Assembly: GCA_934645125.1 (NCBI GenBank) | Contig: CAKUDT010000111.1 | Location: 1-5,456, forward strand | Direction: 5' to 3' | Origin: an uncultured Eggerthellaceae bacterium | GTDB taxonomy: Bacteria; Actinomycetota; Coriobacteriia; Coriobacteriales; Eggerthellaceae | DNA length: 5,456 bases | Shown here: piece after piece, positions 5,349-5,456 of the stretch | Position numbering within the stretch: the first letter of the stretch is position 1 | How the letters are laid out: each line of letters starts with the position of its first letter | Program-made: the position numbers and the translations under genes | The notes under the pieces: generated by a model | Seen by the model: only the letters and a program-made list of their open reading frames with translations | What the model was told of the DNA's origin: nothing | The model's database searches: none

Positions 5349-5350
5349 AT

Positions 5351-5370
5351 AAAAAAACCGCTTGCGCGGT
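5351..5370 (-). terminator. Terminator of tRNA-Arg
   Basis: On the minus strand ACCGC, GCAA and GCGGT form a 5-bp stem with a GNRA loop (5370-5357), followed by TTTTTT (5356-5351). It starts 14 bases after the CCA end of the tRNA. Confidence 0.85.
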
Positions 5371-5383
5371 GAGTTTTAAAAAG

Positions 5384-5456
5384 TGGTGCGCCGTGAGGGA
5401 TTCGAACCCCCGACGTACTGATTCGTAGTCAGTCCCTCTATCCAGCTGAGGTAACG
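5384..5456 (-). tRNA. tRNA-Arg (anticodon ACG), first 4 bases outside the window
   Basis: The minus strand folds as a tRNA: last three bases of the 5' acceptor strand (CGT), D arm CCTC/GAGG with loop AGCTGGATA, anticodon arm ACTGA-CTACGAA-TCAGT, T arm with GTTCGAA, 3' acceptor strand ACGGCGC, discriminator A and an encoded CCA at 5386-5384. The loop gives anticodon ACG, hence arginine; A34 is normally deaminated to inosine by TadA, allowing CGU, CGC and CGA to be read. Pairing predicts that the missing 5' bases are GCGC. Confidence 0.97.

Noticed and set aside
1..5456. CRISPR array, insertion sequence, prophage or integration at the tRNA
   Set aside because: No regular repeat-spacer pattern, transposase, integrase or duplicated tRNA 3' end was seen in the window.

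Overview
The window reads as a chromosomal segment of a mid-GC member of the Eggerthellaceae (Coriobacteriia, Actinomycetota). Three things point there. One is a membrane-embedded LuxR-type regulator with about 12 helices and an HTH ending in HSQQELIDLIE. Another is a DMSO-reductase-superfamily molybdoenzyme of the acetylene hydratase / catechol dehydroxylase branch with the N-terminal GPGCHxGCG signature. The third is the pairing of these two. The placement is from remembered family features, not from a search.

Every supported gene lies on the minus strand, so transcription runs from high to low coordinates. In that order: a 5'-truncated tRNA-Arg(ACG) with its terminator (5456-5351); a roughly 245-base leader region with a perfect 9-bp dyad and an internal terminator-like hairpin (5350-5106); hpf, the long-form ribosome hibernation factor (5105-4521), and its terminator; a 300-base gap that may hold a 29-residue upstream ORF coupled to the next gene; the membrane LuxR regulator (4153-2711); a 64-residue eight-cysteine protein with a RanBP2-like zinc finger (2656-2462) and a terminator (about 2361-2336); a roughly 400-base non-coding leader rich in dyads and repeats; and the molybdopterin oxidoreductase (1931 to beyond base 1, C-terminus missing).

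The tRNA and hpf are housekeeping genes. The low-coordinate part looks like an accessory metabolic module: a probable one-component membrane sensor-regulator, a small zinc protein likely made from the same transcript, and a separately transcribed molybdoenzyme with an elaborate leader. The simplest reading is that the regulator controls the molybdoenzyme in response to a substrate such as a plant- or host-derived small molecule. That link is inferred from adjacency and from what is common in this family. The substrate cannot be read from the sequence.

Points most worth following up are the uncharacterised zinc protein, the altered Fe-S cysteine set of the molybdoenzyme, an orphan perfect anti-16S motif and alternative pairing elements in the molybdoenzyme leader, and the terminator just ahead of hpf.
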